From the IMG/VR virus record IMGVR_UViG_3300032053_000050, positions 1 to 64,000 of that record: a stretch of 64,000 nucleotides of DNA. The stretch is one strand, 5' to 3'. A program made the position numbers and the translations under genes. Under the pieces are notes generated by a model that saw only the letters and a program-made list of their open reading frames with translations, was not told where the DNA came from and made no database searches. The stretch is from a virus. This document shows, piece after piece, positions 32,965 to 41,748 of the stretch (positions are counted from its first letter, which is position 1; each line of letters starts with the position of its first letter).

Positions 32965-33939
32965 ATGAGAACACTTTTAACAACACATAACGTTGAAGTC
33001 TTTAAATTGTTTTTTAATCATAAATTACATGATATTTTTAGAGAAGATTTACATATTTATGTAGATAAAGAAAACTCATATGAATGGGAATATTTTATTA
33101 CAAATTCTCCTCTTATAAATAATACACATATTTATAATGAACTTGATTTAAAAGAATATTACGGTGATGTATATAACAGTCATTTAAAAACTTTCAAAAA
33201 AGTATATTTTATTAATATGCTTTTAGAAAAGGGCTTACTTGATGATGGTTTTTATTTCACAGATGATGATGTTTTGTTATTTAGTAGAATAGACGAAATA
33301 AAAGATTATGAACATATAATGTTTGATCATGAAGTATCTAAAATGGATACTGTGTTTAAAGGTGGATGGAATATAATTGACAAATTTAGATTAGATCATA
33401 CTGGAAAAATAAATCATAATTTTTCCGCATCTAATTTCTTCATTCCTAAAAATAAAATAACAATACTTAAAGAAAAAAGTCTAATTTTATTTTGGGCATT
33501 TTTAAATATATTATATAATGATAGAGAATATATTGATAGAGTGTGCACAAAAACTAGATCTGTTAGAAAATGTAGTGTGTTAGTGTTCTATTTAGATGCA
33601 TTATTTCTTAATGTTTTATTTTCAAATATTTTTGATGGAACAGAAAAAGGAGTAGATTATAAAAAACCAACATATCGTCATATCAGAGGAATAAAAGAAA
33701 AATTGCTTACAAGAAATGCTAAGGAAATTTGGATGTATTTTGTATCTAAAAATAAATCTAATTGGCCAAAAGGACAACCATTATTTCATTTTGTTGTAAC
33801 TAATAAAGTTCCATTAATGACAGAATTTTATAAAGCTCTTAATGGAGAAGAACCAATTTATAAAAACATTGATGATTTATTAATATTAAATGCTAAAGAA
33901 CGAAGTAAATTAAAAAAGAATAATAATATTCAAATTTAA
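32965..33939 (+). CDS. Putative glycosyltransferase
   Basis: 324 residues. FYFTDDDVLLFSRIDEI is a DDD/DxD-like metal site of GT-A enzymes, with NFSASNFFIPK and a C-terminal basic region. Residues around HLKTFKKVYFINMLLEKG precede it as in Stealth/GT-like enzymes. Substrate unknown. Confidence 0.55.
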   Translation: MRTLLTTHNVEVFKLFFNHKLHDIFREDLHIYVDKENSYEWEYFITNSPLINNTHIYNELDLKEYYGDVYNSHLKTFKKVYFINMLLEKGLLDDGFYFTDDDVLLFSRIDEIKDYEHIMFDHEVSKMDTVFKGGWNIIDKFRLDHTGKINHNFSASNFFIPKNKITILKEKSLILFWAFLNILYNDREYIDRVCTKTRSVRKCSVLVFYLDALFLNVLFSNIFDGTEKGVDYKKPTYRHIRGIKEKLLTRNAKEIWMYFVSKNKSNWPKGQPLFHFVVTNKVPLMTEFYKALNGEEPIYKNIDDLLILNAKERSKLKKNNNIQI

Positions 33940-33951
33940 AAAACTTATAAC

Positions 33952-34152
33952 ATGTCAAAAACAAAACTAGATAATCATTATCAAATAAATGAAGGAGGAG
34001 GATTAACAAAAAGAGAATATTTTGCAATAATGGCAATGAATGGATTATTATCATTAAATAATAATGCATTTTATGGAGATGTTGTTCATGATGCTATATC
34101 TTGCGCTGATAGATTAATTGAAGAACTTAATAAATCTGATGAAATTTTATAA
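33952..34152 (+). CDS. Small uncharacterised protein
   Basis: 66 residues; GGGLTKREYFAIMAMNGLLS then DAISCADRLIEELNK. This resembles a common small phage protein of unknown function (often beginning with a LTKREYFA-like string). Confidence 0.55.
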   Translation: MSKTKLDNHYQINEGGGLTKREYFAIMAMNGLLSLNNNAFYGDVVHDAISCADRLIEELNKSDEIL

Positions 34153-34162
34153 TGTTTATACT

Positions 34163-34411
34163 ATGGATAAGTTAACTAATGATATTTGGAAAACAAATGA
34201 TATTTGGAAACAAGGAGAACCAATGAAACAAGGAGAACCAATGAAACAAGGAGAACCGTGGTCAGTTGAAGAACTTGATGAATTTATTCGTCTCAATAAA
34301 AATAAATTTAATAATATTTATCTTCCTTTAAAAAATTATGAATCAAAATTCTTTACTAAATTATTTATAAGATTAAGACGAGTAATCAAAAGATTTTTAA
34401 CAAAATTTTAA
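34163..34411 (+). CDS. Small protein with tandem GEPMKQ repeats
   Basis: 82 residues from ATG 34163 (earlier ATGs overlap the previous gene). The 18-bp unit AAACAAGGAGAACCAATG is repeated at 34208, 34226 and, with a change, 34244, giving KQGEPM repeats, after a 15-18 bp NDIWK duplication. The C-terminus is basic (RLRRVIKRFLTKF). Confidence 0.5.
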   Translation: MDKLTNDIWKTNDIWKQGEPMKQGEPMKQGEPWSVEELDEFIRLNKNKFNNIYLPLKNYESKFFTKLFIRLRRVIKRFLTKF

Positions 34412-34468
34412 CAAATATTTAATATATTTTTCATAAAATAATATTATATTTAACGTACAATAAAAAAT

Positions 34469-34660
34469 ATGAATAGATTAGAATTTAAAAATGGTGATTT
34501 AGTTTATCATAAAACTAATATTGATGTTACAATGATAATACAGGATTTTTGTCAAAACGATAAAGTATTGTGTTCTTGGATTACAAAAAAAGGAATACCA
34601 GAATCTTGTGATTTTCACAGTTTTGAATTAGATCATATTGAAAATTTAACAAAAGCTTAA
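34469..34660 (+). CDS. Small uncharacterised protein
   Basis: 63 residues (FKNGDLVYHKTNIDVTMIIQ...), an SH3-like beta-barrel by appearance. Preceded by a TTATATTTAA -7-like box at about 34443. Confidence 0.5.
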   Translation: MNRLEFKNGDLVYHKTNIDVTMIIQDFCQNDKVLCSWITKKGIPESCDFHSFELDHIENLTKA

Positions 34661-34710
34661 CACTATGTTATAAAACTAACCGTTTTTAACATTATATATA
34701 ATATAATTGA

Positions 34711-34775
34711 TTGTGGTAAAATTTGCGTTACTTCGAATTATGCAATTAGATTAATACGCAAATTAAATTTCCCAA
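34711..34775 (+). ncRNA. Y-RNA-like element E (short)
   Basis: TTGTGGTAAAA...GCGTTACTTCG matches the 5' side of the family; the 3' side AAATTTCCCAA changes with it (TGG/CCC in place of TAG/CT). An AATTTGCG/CGCAAATT helix forms the inside. It lies in the 207-base gap 34661-34867, about 730 bases before the Ro60 gene. Confidence 0.45.
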
Positions 34776-34812
34776 CATTTTTAATAATCGTAGCTGAATA
34801 AGCTGTCGAAAT

Positions 34813-34849
34813 AAAAATCCCGGGAAATTGAAAAAGTTCCGGGATTTTT
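34813..34849 (+). terminator. Rho-independent terminator
   Basis: AAAAATCCCGG / CCGGGATTTTT stem, T-rich 3' end, ahead of the GIY-YIG gene. Confidence 0.85.
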
Positions 34850-34867
34850 TGTTTTAGTAATTTATTA

Positions 34868-35479
34868 ATGGCAAATTTTAAACAAACATCTTACAAGTAT
34901 ATCTATATTTATAGAATTATTAATTTAACAAATAAAAAATGTTATGTAGGTTTTCACGCAACTAATAATGAATATGAAAAAGACAATTATTTTGGAAGTG
35001 GAATTTTAATTGATAAAGCAATTAAAAAATATGGAATTAATAATTTTGTTAAAGGAATAATTGAATATATTGATGTTAAAGAATGGAAAGAAAAAGAGTT
35101 ATTTTGGATAAAACAAATGAATTCGCATCTGAGTAAACATGGATATAATCAAACATGGGGAGGAGAAGGTTCTTTTGGATTAATTATGAGTGAAGAATCA
35201 AAAGAAAAATGTCGTATCGCAGCAAAAAATAAACCGGCGATTAAAGAAGAAACTAGACAAAAATTAGCAGATAAAGCGAAAGAACGAAAAATGTCTGATA
35301 AATGTAAAGCAGCATTAATAAAATCTATAACTGGAAGAAAAAAATCTAAAGAAGAATTAAATAAAATATCTAGAAAAGATTGGAAACATTCTTTAGAAAC
35401 AAAATCAAATATGAGTAAAAAAAGATTAGGGGTTAAGCGTGGCCCATATAAAAAACGCAAAATAATTTCTTTAATTTAA
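34868..35479 (+). CDS. GIY-YIG homing endonuclease
   Basis: 203 residues. YIYRIINLTNKKCYVGFHAT gives the GIY...YIG-like pair (here YIY and YVG), followed by FGSGILIDKAIKKYG, then ELFWIKQMN and NUMOD3-type repeats ending in a basic GPYKKRK tail. Mobile gene directly upstream of Ro60. A GIY-YIG gene also lies downstream of Ro60 on the other strand. Confidence 0.88.
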   Translation: MANFKQTSYKYIYIYRIINLTNKKCYVGFHATNNEYEKDNYFGSGILIDKAIKKYGINNFVKGIIEYIDVKEWKEKELFWIKQMNSHLSKHGYNQTWGGEGSFGLIMSEESKEKCRIAAKNKPAIKEETRQKLADKAKERKMSDKCKAALIKSITGRKKSKEELNKISRKDWKHSLETKSNMSKKRLGVKRGPYKKRKIISLI

Positions 35480-35503
35480 ATTAATAGTAAAAAGGAGGTC
35501 ATT

Positions 35504-37219
35504 ATGGCAAAATTTAATGAAAAAAGAATTTCTAAATCAGAAGTAAAACCTGCATTAACTCATCAAGGCGGCGCAGGTCTTACACAAAAAAGTGAGCATG
35601 AATTAATTGGAATTTTAGCTACGGGAATACAAAATACGTACTATGAAAAAGAAACAGAACGTGAAATACGTTTTAAAGAAGTTTTTGCAAAAGTTGCGCA
35701 AAAAAATGCATTATTCGCAGCAAAAGCTTTAATATATGCTCGTACTGTATTTGGTCAAAGAAGTGTAACTCATTATGGTGCTGTAGAAATTATACCATTT
35801 TTAAGTGGTAATGAAATAGCAAAAAAATTCTTTTCAAAAAGAGATAGAAAAGAAAATAAAGGAGGTATAGTTTATAGATTAGATGATATGGCTGAAATAT
35901 TAGCATGTTATCAAGCTAAAAATGGAATTGATGCGCCTTTACCTAATGCTTTAAAAAAGGGATTTAAAGATGCTATAGAAAAAAGTGATGCATATCAGTT
36001 AGCAAAATACCAGATGAAGTCTCGTGGTGTAAGCCTTGTTGACATCGTTAACTTGGTTCGTCCTATACCTACTAAGATGAATGGAACCATTACTGTGACT
36101 GAAGAAGAATACCAGAAGGCTATCAAGGGAACTAAATTCGTTCCAGGACATAAGAAGTACAGAGCAGAATATGCAGAAATCCCTGTTCGTAATGAAAAAG
36201 GAACTACTATTCCAGCACTTCATGCACTTGTTATCGGATTGCTTAAGCAGTTCAACACTGTTGAAGACAAGAACACCGAAGCAGGTAAGGTTGTAGCCGA
36301 AAAAGTTAAGAAGGGTGAAATCACTGCTGAACAGGCAACTGTTGAACTTAATGAAGCTAAGACTGACAACTATGTAGACCTTATTAAGACTAAGAAGATT
36401 GGGTACCTTGCATTACTTCGTAACGTACGTAACATTCTTAAGACCAATGATACTGCATTACTTGACATGGCTTGTGAACTTTTAGTTCAGAAGGACTTCA
36501 TTGTTAAGTCACTTGTATGGCCTACTCAAATTGATGTAGCTTTAGAAATTATGACTCTTGAATTCTCTGGCGCGCAAATGGCAAAAGTTACTAAGGCTCT
36601 TGGACTCGCTTATGAATTAGCAATTCCTAATCTTGAACAACTTCTTCCAGAAGGTAAAACTGCAGTCGTATTCGATACTTCAGGTTCTATGGGAGGTGAG
36701 AACCATATTTATCTTGATGCAAAAAAATCTATTAATAAAAAACCTGCTGATAAAGCTGCGCTTATAGCTGCAACTTTTGCCAAAGGAGTTAATGGAGATG
36801 TATACCATTTTGGGTCTACTTCTGAACAAATTATAGGATGGAATCCAAATGATTCTGTTAATACTTTAAAACAGAAGTTTATGTCATATAACGGACGTTG
36901 TGGTCATGGAACAGACTTTGGAGCTTGCTTCAAATTATTTGAACACATGAATAAACAATATGATAGAATTATTCTTATTTCTGACGAACAAGATGGTTAT
37001 GGAAATGTAGAAAGCAATTACAAAGGATATTGCCAAAAGTTTGGAACTCCATACGTGTATATCATAAACATATGTGGATATGCTGTAACTTCTCCTATAA
37101 AAAGTGGTGATAGAGTATTTCGTTTATACGGATACAATCAAGATTTATATGACAAAATAACTCAAATGGAAATAAATCCTCAGATTGTTATAGAAGAAAT
37201 TAACAAAATAGAAATTTAA
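35504..37219 (+). CDS. rsr: Ro60 (TROVE and VWA domain) RNA-binding protein
   Basis: 571 residues, close to Rsr/Ro60 (about 530). The N-terminal TROVE HEAT-like ring is seen in LTHQGGAGLTQKSEHELIG, VTHYGAVEIIPFL and MKSRGVSLVDIVNLVRPIP, and the C-terminal VWA in VFDTSGSMGG (MIDAS DTSGS). Ro60 binds Y RNAs and misfolded RNA and, with PNPase, forms a degradation machine in bacteria. Strong ribosome site AAGGAGG before the ATG, unusual here. Bases about 36000-36560 are visibly richer in G+C than the rest. Candidate partner RNAs are the Y-like elements A-E. Confidence 0.9.
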   Translation: MAKFNEKRISKSEVKPALTHQGGAGLTQKSEHELIGILATGIQNTYYEKETEREIRFKEVFAKVAQKNALFAAKALIYARTVFGQRSVTHYGAVEIIPFLSGNEIAKKFFSKRDRKENKGGIVYRLDDMAEILACYQAKNGIDAPLPNALKKGFKDAIEKSDAYQLAKYQMKSRGVSLVDIVNLVRPIPTKMNGTITVTEEEYQKAIKGTKFVPGHKKYRAEYAEIPVRNEKGTTIPALHALVIGLLKQFNTVEDKNTEAGKVVAEKVKKGEITAEQATVELNEAKTDNYVDLIKTKKIGYLALLRNVRNILKTNDTALLDMACELLVQKDFIVKSLVWPTQIDVALEIMTLEFSGAQMAKVTKALGLAYELAIPNLEQLLPEGKTAVVFDTSGSMGGENHIYLDAKKSINKKPADKAALIAATFAKGVNGDVYHFGSTSEQIIGWNPNDSVNTLKQKFMSYNGRCGHGTDFGACFKLFEHMNKQYDRIILISDEQDGYGNVESNYKGYCQKFGTPYVYIINICGYAVTSPIKSGDRVFRLYGYNQDLYDKITQMEINPQIVIEEINKIEI

Positions 37220-37221
37220 TT

Positions 37222-37821
37222 TTAAAGGGAACCCAAAGTTCCCTTTATTTTTTTACCTTTGTTCCAAGGAACTCTTCCTTTCATGTTTTCACTCATTTTT
37301 TTGCGTGATTCTTTTGTATGATGTTTTCCATACATACCATTTTTTTCTCCTAAATTATTTATTTTATTTTTATTTCCTATTTTTCTTTTACATTCTTCAG
37401 ATCTAAGATGACCCTTACATCCTTTAACATTTATTAACTTTAATTTTTTTGTCATTTTTTCAATAGTTTCTTTACTGTAAATATTATGTTTTCCTTTATT
37501 CCACGGTTCAACTCCGCGTGTTCCATTTCCGTATCCACTTTCAGAAATATTATAACCATTAGGATTAATTGTATTTTTTTCCTTTATCCAATATTCTTCT
37601 CGTTCATTTAATTGTTTTTCAGATACACAATATTCAATTATTTCTTTAATAAAAGTTTTTTTACTATATTTTTTTATAGCTTTATTTAATAATATCCCAC
37701 TACCAATATATTCATCTATTTCATCGTTTGACACATGTTGTCCCACATAACTTTTCCCTGTTATTAAATTTGTAGTAATATACACATACATATATTTAAA
37801 AACTTTCTTTCGTTCTTTCAT
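37222..37821 (-). CDS. GIY-YIG homing endonuclease
   Basis: 199 residues on the minus strand. MYVYITTNLITGKSYVGQH has the YVYIT...YVG pair, with IGSGILLNKAIKKYSKK and NUMOD3-like RSEECKRKIGNKNK and KESRKKMSENMKG repeats. Converges on the Ro60 gene; its last codons overlap the shared terminator. Confidence 0.88.
   Translation of the reverse strand: MKERKKVFKYMYVYITTNLITGKSYVGQHVSNDEIDEYIGSGILLNKAIKKYSKKTFIKEIIEYCVSEKQLNEREEYWIKEKNTINPNGYNISESGYGNGTRGVEPWNKGKHNIYSKETIEKMTKKLKLINVKGCKGHLRSEECKRKIGNKNKINNLGEKNGMYGKHHTKESRKKMSENMKGRVPWNKGKKIKGTLGSL
37224..37246. terminator. Bidirectional terminator
   Basis: AAAGGGAAC/GTTCCCTTT hairpin with T-runs on both strands between convergent genes (Ro60 and GIY-YIG). 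Confidence 0.8.
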
Positions 37822-37888
37822 TTTTTAATTTATATATTCTTTAAAAATTGCACATTAAGTTGACTTAGCGTTTACTTTTATTTTTTCT

Positions 37889-37912
37889 TGTCAAGAATAA
37901 TGATTATATTTG
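37889..37912 (+). promoter_or_regulatory. Promoter for the 37926 gene
   Basis: TTGTCAAG at 37889-37896 and TATATTTG at 37905-37912; start codon 14 bases after the -7 box. Confidence 0.55.
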
Positions 37913-37925
37913 TAAAAAATATACT

Positions 37926-38261
37926 ATGAAACTTAAAGATTTAACAAAGGAACAAACTATTGAAATCGCTCAGTTGATTTACCCATTTTCAGATGATGTT
38001 AAATCAGATTATGTTTTTCATTATCAACCATACAATAAAGAATGGTTTGAAGATGCTAGAGAATATGTTAGATTAACATTTCGAGGCGTAACATTTGGAG
38101 ATACTGTTGATGATCTTGTATTAGATATAAACAAAAACTTAGATTGTTGGTTTTATTATAGTAGAAAAGATGGTCTTCATACTTTACCAAGTCGTAATCA
38201 ACATGCAGTTCAAAAGAAATTTATTGAATGGAACATAGAACCTAATTATACACAAGAATGA
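37926..38261 (+). CDS. Uncharacterised protein upstream of deaminase
   Basis: 111 residues (KLKDLTKEQTIEIAQLIYPF...VRLTFRGVTFGDTV). The ATG of the next gene overlaps its end (ATGA). A small phage-specific alpha/beta protein, no function known. Confidence 0.55.
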   Translation: MKLKDLTKEQTIEIAQLIYPFSDDVKSDYVFHYQPYNKEWFEDAREYVRLTFRGVTFGDTVDDLVLDINKNLDCWFYYSRKDGLHTLPSRNQHAVQKKFIEWNIEPNYTQE

Positions 38262-38736
38262 AACCCCACTTTTTTCTTAAAACAGCTTATTTACTTGGTA
38301 AAGAATCTAAATGTGTTTCTAAACAAGTAGGTGCTCTTATCGTTAGAGATAATAGAGTCATATCAATGGGATATAATGGAACTCCAGCAGGCTATGAAAA
38401 TTGCTGTGATCATTTTCCAGATTATACTAAAAAAGATCGTGATGTTCATCATAAATGGTCAAGAATTTACGAAATACACGCTGAACAAAATGGTATCGAT
38501 TTTGCTGCTAAACACGGTGTTAGTACTACGGATGTGATTTATATTGCATACTAGAACCATGTGATGAATGTCTTAAAAGCATAATTGCAGCAGGTATTAA
38601 AAAAGTATATTTTGTGAATGAATATGATAAATCTACAAAAGATAATGGTTTGTGGGATAGAATTGAACATGAACAAGTTACAGATGTAGATTTACTTGAT
38701 TGGATCTGGGTTCAAGAACATCCAGAAATGTATTAA
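38258..38736 (+). pseudogene. Deoxycytidylate deaminase, split by a frameshift
   Basis: Frame 1 (38258-38554) has GALIVRDNRVISMGYNGTPA and HAEQNGIDFA, the HAE zinc motif of dCMP deaminases. It ends at a TAG, but the -1 frame from 38551 continues LEPCDECLKSIIAAGI (the PCxxC zinc motif) to 38736. One missing base near 38549 separates the two halves of the zinc site. As sequenced the enzyme is inactive unless frameshifting occurs. Confidence 0.8.
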
Positions 38737-38761
38737 ACAAATTTTAACGCCAGAACTTTTT

Positions 38762-38787
38762 TATATCAAATCTTATTATTATATTTG
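38762..38787 (+). promoter_or_regulatory. Promoter for the 38807 gene
   Basis: TATATCAAA at 38762-38770 and TATATTTG at 38780-38787, same phage pattern; ATG at 38807. Confidence 0.6.
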
Positions 38788-38806
38788 TATTATAAAAAAC
38801 AAAAAC

Positions 38807-39108
38807 ATGAAAATTCCAGTAGTAGGTGATAAAATTTATGTTCCTAGCTCAATTTACGTTTATCGTGGAGCCGATGATTTTTGCGGTGGAATTGCTACTG
38901 TATCAAAAGTTGAAGTAGACAAATATAAGAATGGCTCTGATAATCCAAATTATTGTTTTGTCAGTGTTAAAGAAAGACCAGGCTCAGCATATAATTGGCC
39001 CATTTAGAACAAGAGCAGGAAAAACTTAAAGAAATGTATGGTGAAGAAATTGCTCATCCTGACCCAGACTTAAGATTCAATGACTCAGAAGCTGATTGGC
39101 ACCAATAA
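38807..39108 (+). pseudogene. Conserved phage protein, split by a frameshift
   Basis: From ATG 38807 (MKIPVVGDKIYVPSSIYVYR...RPGSAYNWPI) to a TAG at 39005-39007, then in the -1 frame LEQEQEKLKEMYGEEIAHPD...DWHQ to 39108. Adding one T in the TTT run restores the frame. The joined order GDKxYVPSS...GGxATVSKVE...YNW...EEIAHPDPD matches a phage family of unknown function that I recall. Confidence 0.65.
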
Positions 39109-39115
39109 AATAAAA

Positions 39116-39329
39116 ATGTATTTATTTGCTCGTTGGATAACAACCTGTTATTCACAAAGAGAGATAAATGAGCAACCAGGTATATAGTGGAAAGAACAAT
39201 TAAATTGGTTTGAAAAACGTATATATCCACAATATAAAAAAAATGGATCTATAGATCATTGTAAGCTTTTTTATCAATAGAATATCATTAAAGGAATTAG
39301 AAAATTTACCAAATTTAAAATTAAAATGA
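39116..39329 (+). pseudogene. Small gene with an in-frame TAG and a frameshift
   Basis: MYLFARWITTCYSQREINEQ runs to a TAG at 39185-39187, continues in frame as WKEQLNWFEKRIYPQYKKNG...DHCK, and after the T6 run near 39266-39272 shifts into RISLKELENLPNLKLK to a TGA that overlaps the next ATG. The overlap supports the shifted end as the true one. Confidence 0.5.
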
Positions 39330-39466
39330 AATTAAAAGAAATTAGTTTTTTATATAGTGTTTACGAAAAAAGAAAATATTTAGAAAATACTAAAGAAGAA
39401 ATTCGTAAAATTTATTCATGTCCTTGGTTGCTTATAAAACCAAATAAACCTATGTATTTTAAATAA
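39326..39466 (+). CDS. Small uncharacterised protein
   Basis: 46 residues (MKLKEISFLYSVYEKRKYLE...), coupled by ATGA to the broken gene before it and eight bases ahead of nadE. Confidence 0.45.
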   Translation: MKLKEISFLYSVYEKRKYLENTKEEIRKIYSCPWLLIKPNKPMYFK

Positions 39467-39473
39467 TACGAAA

Positions 39474-40367
39474 ATGAATTACGAAAAAGCAGTATCGAAT
39501 ATACGTAAAGAACTTAAAGCGTATATAGAGAAATGGAAAATCCAATCTCTTGTTATTGGAATATCTGGAGGAATTGATAGTTGTTTATGCGCAGTATTAG
39601 CAAAGGTGGTTTGTGAAGAATTAAATATACCACTAATTGGAAGAAGTTTACCAATAACTACTAATACTCAAGATGAAATAAATAGAGCAGATTTAATAGG
39701 TAGAGTTTTTTGTTCAAATTTTAGACGAGAAAATTTAGATGAAATTTTTAATAAATTGTCAATTATAAATCCAGATCCTATATATAGTTATATTGAGTCT
39801 ATAGATATACGTGGATTATCTGATAAACAAATAACCAAAGAATGGAAAATTCGTAATGGAAACATAAAAGCAAGACTTCGTATGATTTATCTTTATAATA
39901 CTGCTTCCCAAAATAGATTAGTTCTTTCCACAGATAATTATACAGAATATCTATTAGGGTTCAGTACTATTATGGGGGATTGGGGAGATTTTGGAATGAT
40001 TCAATATTTATGGAAAACAGAAGTTTATGAAATGAGTGAATGGATTGCAAACAATGAATGTAAATTTTTAGACCAACAAGAAGCTTTAATGTCTACTATA
40101 GAAGCAATGGCAACTGATGGTCTTGGAGTTTCTAATCTTGGAGACCTTGGGCAAATATTACCAGAATGGAAAGGAAATTCAAGAGATGGATATGTAGAAG
40201 TTGACAAAATACTTCAACAAATGGAAAGTATATCTATTAGAAATCCTCATCATGAATTAGATAATCATCCAGTTATATTACGTCATTTAAATTCTCAATT
40301 TAAACGTGATTGGCCTATAACAATTAAAAGAAATAAGATTTTGGCCATACAAGAAGATGTGTTATGA
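39474..40367 (+). CDS. nadE: NAD synthetase
   Basis: 297 residues. VIGISGGIDSCLCA is the PP-loop (SGGxDS), NIKARLRMIYLY, STDNYTEYLLGF and MGDWGDFG follow as in NadE. It amidates NaAD to NAD+ with ammonia (no glutaminase domain here). Followed 36 bases later by pncA. Confidence 0.92.
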   Translation: MNYEKAVSNIRKELKAYIEKWKIQSLVIGISGGIDSCLCAVLAKVVCEELNIPLIGRSLPITTNTQDEINRADLIGRVFCSNFRRENLDEIFNKLSIINPDPIYSYIESIDIRGLSDKQITKEWKIRNGNIKARLRMIYLYNTASQNRLVLSTDNYTEYLLGFSTIMGDWGDFGMIQYLWKTEVYEMSEWIANNECKFLDQQEALMSTIEAMATDGLGVSNLGDLGQILPEWKGNSRDGYVEVDKILQQMESISIRNPHHELDNHPVILRHLNSQFKRDWPITIKRNKILAIQEDVL

Positions 40368-40403
40368 ATATAAATTGTAATCAAAGAAAATAATTGAATT
40401 AAT

Positions 40404-41006
40404 ATGAAAGCTTTAATAGTTGTAGATTGTCAACAAGACTTTATGCCCGGTGGAGCACTCGCAGTACCAGGAGGCGATGAGGTGGTACCAATTATAAATG
40501 AATTAATCACAAATTTTGATTTGGTTATTTTTACAAAAGACTGGCATCCAGATAATCATAGTGGATTTGCTTCACAAGCAGGAGTACAACCTTTTGATAC
40601 AATAGATGGAAATGTATTTTGGCCAGATCATTGTGTTCAATATACTCCAGGAGCAGATTTACACCCAGATATTAATTTTGCTAAATGTAAAAAAGATTTC
40701 TATATCTTTAAAAAGGGAGAAGATGTTCATTTACAAGGTTATAGTGCATTTGATTTTAATGATGATAAAGAAAAAATACCCGAATTGGTTAAATTTTTAA
40801 ATGAAAAAAATATTACACAAATATATATTGTAGGTTTAGCTGGTGATTATTGTTGTAGAGAAACTGCAATAGATGCATCAGTATATGGTTTTGATACATT
40901 TTTTATAATAGATGCAATAAGATTTATTTCTGATGATACATCAAAAACTTTAAATTTGTTATATAAATCAAATGTTAAAATTATAAAAAGTAAAGAATTA
41001 TTTTAA
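40404..41006 (+). CDS. pncA: Nicotinamidase
   Basis: 200 residues. VVDCQQDFMPGGAL has the catalytic Asp, FTKDWHPDNHSGFA the metal-binding Asp/His pair, WPDHCVQYTPGA the third His, and GLAGDYCCRETAID the catalytic Cys. Converts nicotinamide to nicotinate, the first step of the Preiss-Handler route. Confidence 0.92.
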   Translation: MKALIVVDCQQDFMPGGALAVPGGDEVVPIINELITNFDLVIFTKDWHPDNHSGFASQAGVQPFDTIDGNVFWPDHCVQYTPGADLHPDINFAKCKKDFYIFKKGEDVHLQGYSAFDFNDDKEKIPELVKFLNEKNITQIYIVGLAGDYCCRETAIDASVYGFDTFFIIDAIRFISDDTSKTLNLLYKSNVKIIKSKELF

Positions 41007-41018
41007 ATTATTTGTACC

Positions 41019-41540
41019 ATGAAAACATTAGTGATACATCCAAAAGATCATAGTACAGATTTTTTATCTACTATTTATGAAGATAAACCATCTTGGCATA
41101 TTATTAATTTAGATGTATCGAATAAAATTTTAAAAAATGAAATATCTCGTCATGATAGAATAATTATAATGGGGCATGGTACTCCTATGGGTTTATTAGG
41201 TTATGGTAGATATGTTATAACTCCCAAATTTGTTTATTTACTTCGTGACTTAAATAAAAAGTATGTTTTTATTTGGTGTAATGCTAATAAGTTTATAGAA
41301 AAATATTATCTTCATGGATTTTATACAGGAATGATTATTTCTGAAATGAGAGAAGCATATTATTGTGGTATTAGAACTACTAATGCAGAAATAAATTTTT
41401 CTAATTTTCTTTTTGCAGATTCTATTAAAAAGTCTATTGATTTAGATGATTTTTATAAAAATGTAATTCTTTACTATGATAATTATATTCAATTTAATCC
41501 TATAATTTTATTTAACAAAAAAAATATATACGAAAGATGA
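41019..41540 (+). CDS. Uncharacterised protein with GHG/WCN motifs
   Basis: 173 residues. IIIMGHGTPMGLLG and YVFIWCNANKFIE give a His and a Cys separated by about 45 residues inside strand-like segments, as in caspase-like (CHAT/C14) folds, and GFYTGMIISEMREA follows. I do not know a characterised relative. It lies inside the NAD-salvage cluster, between pncA and pncB. Confidence 0.5.
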   Translation: MKTLVIHPKDHSTDFLSTIYEDKPSWHIINLDVSNKILKNEISRHDRIIIMGHGTPMGLLGYGRYVITPKFVYLLRDLNKKYVFIWCNANKFIEKYYLHGFYTGMIISEMREAYYCGIRTTNAEINFSNFLFADSIKKSIDLDDFYKNVILYYDNYIQFNPIILFNKKNIYER

Positions 41541-41746
41541 CACAAAAAATAATTTATTGTGCGCCTATTAATTCAGGAGAACCAGGTGTATCATTTAGAG
41601 AAATTAATAAAGAACTTATTGATGGATGGTCGATTGTATCTGTAACTTCTCAGGTTTGTGCAATTACATCTGGAGGGCAAACTTATTCTGTAGCAAAAAC
41701 ATACGGAGGATTTGCTATTGTACTAGAAAAAAATATAAAAGAATAA
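41537..41746 (+). CDS. Small uncharacterised protein
   Basis: 69 residues (MTQKIIYCAPINSGEPGVSF...), beta-rich with a Thr/Ser core. Coupled by ATGA to the previous gene and three bases before pncB. Confidence 0.5.
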   Translation: MTQKIIYCAPINSGEPGVSFREINKELIDGWSIVSVTSQVCAITSGGQTYSVAKTYGGFAIVLEKNIKE

Positions 41747-41748
41747 AA

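Noticed and set aside
38549-38556. Programmed -1 frameshift in the dCMP deaminase
   Set aside because: No canonical X XXY YYZ slippery site or downstream pseudoknot was evident; four other genes show similar one-base lesions at homopolymers, so an indel error is simpler.
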